Positions 6,453 through 7,176 of a stretch of 7,176 bases of DNA are shown one piece after another. This DNA comes from Fibrobacteraceae bacterium. Lineage in GTDB: Bacteria; Fibrobacterota; Fibrobacteria; Fibrobacterales; Fibrobacteraceae. Made by a program: the position numbers and the translations under genes. The notes beneath the pieces were generated by a model. It had not been told where the DNA came from. It ran no database searches and was given only the letters and a program-made list of their open reading frames with translations. The DNA lies in the NCBI GenBank assembly GCA_021443045.1, contig JABUUT010000033.1, positions 27,162 to 34,337 on the forward strand, read 5' to 3'. Position 1 is the stretch's first letter. Every line of letters begins with the position of its first letter.

Positions 6453-6809
6453 ATGAAAAGCAAAGATATGAATCCAGCAAGCAGCCGTGAAAGCATCAAT
6501 GAAACATCAAGACGCACCCGCAGGTTGCTGGATGACGCATTCAAGGCCAAGGTAGCCATAGAAGCCCTGAAAGAAGACAGGACGCTCAGCGAACTCTCCT
6601 CTGAATTTGGAGTCCACCCCAACATGATCAGCCAGTGGAAACAGGAACTGGTCAAGAACGCCGCAAGCATCTTCAGCAACGGCAAGAAGGAGAAACAGCG
6701 CATTGAACAGCTTGAAAAGGATGTCATCGAGGCAAACCAGATTATCGGCAGCCAAGTCCGCGATATCGAGTTCTTAAAAAAAAATTTGAAGAAGTTGGGA
6801 CTTCTGTAA
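6453..6809 (+). CDS. IS3-family transposase subunit OrfA (DNA-binding)
   Basis: The 118-residue protein is the DNA-binding part of the two-frame IS3 transposase. Residues about 25-65 (AFKAKVAIEAL, then TLSELSSEFGVHPNMISQWK) form the helix-turn-helix that recognises the element's terminal repeats. Residues about 78-114 (EKQRIEQLEKDVIEA and on) form a coiled coil used for multimer formation. The length is a little above the family's usual 90-105 residues because of a polar N-terminal tail. The start at ATG 6453 is supported by AAGGAA six bases upstream. The stop at 6807-6809 comes just after a run of nine A that lets ribosomes slip back into the orfB frame. Alone, OrfA usually acts as a regulator of transposition. 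The gene appears intact. Confidence 0.92.
   Translation: MKSKDMNPASSRESINETSRRTRRLLDDAFKAKVAIEALKEDRTLSELSSEFGVHPNMISQWKQELVKNAASIFSNGKKEKQRIEQLEKDVIEANQIIGSQVRDIEFLKKNLKKLGLL
6776..6784 (+). promoter_or_regulatory. A9 slippery tract for -1 frameshifting between orfA and orfB
   Basis: Nine consecutive A occur in the orfA codons TTA AAA AAA AAT, 23 bases before the orfA stop. The orfB frame is the -1 frame relative to orfA and is open across the tract, continuing as FEEVG. A-rich heptamers at this place are the standard frameshift signal that makes the OrfAB fusion transposase in IS3 elements. No downstream stimulating hairpin was clearly identified. Confidence 0.7.
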
Positions 6810-6817
6810 GGAAGGGG

Positions 6818-7176
6818 ATGGTGGAACCCGAAAACAAGGAATACTCAGTGTCGCAGCAGTGTGGCTTCTTCGGGATTTCCCGAGGTACTTACTATTACGA
6901 ACCCAAGGTCTCCGACAGGAAACTCGAAATCATGAATGCCATGGACGAAATTTTCACGGAGGATCCCACCTCCGGGCAACGCAAGTTCCAGAGGGCGCTC
7001 AAGAACCGTTATGGAATCAGTGCCGGGCGGGACCTTATCCGCACCTTGATGCACAAGATAGGCATCCACCCTGTGTATCCAGGACCACGGACCACCATTC
7101 CGGACCTTCAGTGCAAAAAGTACCCCTACCTCCTCCGCAACGTGGACGTGACCCATGTGAACCAGGTCTGGAGTAC
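6818..7176 (+). CDS. IS3-family transposase subunit OrfB (DDE integrase), 3' part outside the window
   Basis: The visible 119 or so residues start MVEPENKEYSVSQQCGFFGI, the usual opening of IS3 OrfB. SRGTYYYEP follows, then an HTH_21-like segment (IMNAMDEIFTEDPTSGQRKF, about 38-57; LIRTLMHKIGI, about 72-82) and PGPRTT. The last visible residues are NVDVTHVNQVWST, directly before the DITY in which the first catalytic Asp of the DDE triad normally lies, so no catalytic residue is inside the window. In the family this domain cuts and joins the IS ends. The frame is -1 to orfA; it can be made as a fusion by slipping at the A9 tract, or separately from ATG 6818, which has a purine-rich AAGGAAGGGG just before it. 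No stop or frameshift interrupts it here. Confidence 0.9.
   Translation, partial: MVEPENKEYSVSQQCGFFGISRGTYYYEPKVSDRKLEIMNAMDEIFTEDPTSGQRKFQRALKNRYGISAGRDLIRTLMHKIGIHPVYPGPRTTIPDLQCKKYPYLLRNVDVTHVNQVWS

Larger units (their letters stand above)
6372..7176 (+). mobile_element. IS3-family insertion sequence, right part beyond the window
   Basis: Two overlapping-phase reading frames, orfA with a helix-turn-helix and orfB starting the DDE transposase, follow a TG-starting terminal sequence that ends in TTTAGACA style, the layout of the IS3 family. The left boundary is set at 6372 because the terminal TG starts there and because the ATPase-like coding loses sense at that point. IS3 elements are usually 1.2-1.5 kb, so the right end should lie a few hundred bases past the window. 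Target duplication cannot be seen; the bases just left of the element are TATAG. It inserted into, and broke, the ATPase gene. Confidence 0.85.

Noticed and set aside
6296..6727. Minus-strand open frame of 143 codons
   Set aside because: It is antisense to IS orfA and overlaps the ATPase frame; the serine- and phenylalanine-rich product is a shadow of orfA codons.
6845..7156. Minus-strand open frame of 103 codons
   Set aside because: It is antisense to well-conserved orfB coding.
1..7176. CRISPR array, tRNA or rRNA genes
   Set aside because: No regularly spaced direct repeats and no tRNA- or rRNA-like sequence was seen on either strand.

Overview
The window most resembles a Fibrobacter-type genome: a Gram-negative, fibre-degrading gut bacterium with moderate to low GC. 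The reasons are the secreted proteins with cellulose-binding-like and CUB-like parts, the style of the small exported proteins, and a GC-rich structured spacer next to AT-rich genes. This assignment is from style and memory; no database search was possible.

Layout. (1) Positions 1-263, minus strand: the middle of a threonyl-tRNA synthetase (thrS) reading frame running off the left edge. Its 5' part (N-terminal TGS and most of the editing domain) is missing and is replaced by (2) a GC-rich, palindrome-rich element at about 256-370. (3) Positions 371-450: a short AT-rich promoter region. (4) Positions 451-4925, plus strand: a tight three-gene cluster, all three products with signal peptides. 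The first is a 1078-residue modular subtilisin-like (S8) protease with an N-terminal CBM3-like domain, a KP-43-like C-terminal beta domain and a terminal CUB-like domain. The other two are unrecognised exported proteins of 261 and 149 residues, each with four cysteines outside the signal peptide. Both gene junctions read TAAAATG. (5) Positions 4937-5140, minus: the C-terminal HNH motif of a nuclease whose 5' part is gone. (6) Positions 5157-5188: a strong intrinsic terminator. (7) Positions 5205-6371, minus: the C-terminal two-thirds or so of an OLD-like ATPase with a TOPRIM-like domain, cut off before its Walker A motif by (8) an IS3-family insertion sequence from 6372 to beyond the right edge, with orfA complete and orfB truncated by the window end.

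How the parts relate. The left half is a probable secretion operon, plausibly for adhesion-linked proteolysis on plant material or the cell surface. The right half looks like a decaying accessory or defence patch: an overcoming-lysogenization-defect type ATPase interrupted by an IS, next to an HNH nuclease remnant. The most interesting points are the protease with a cellulose-binding-like domain and its two co-transcribed unknown partners, the truncated thrS abutting a palindromic repeat, the IS disruption of an OLD-like gene, and a leader hairpin in the IS that would mask the orfA ribosome binding site.
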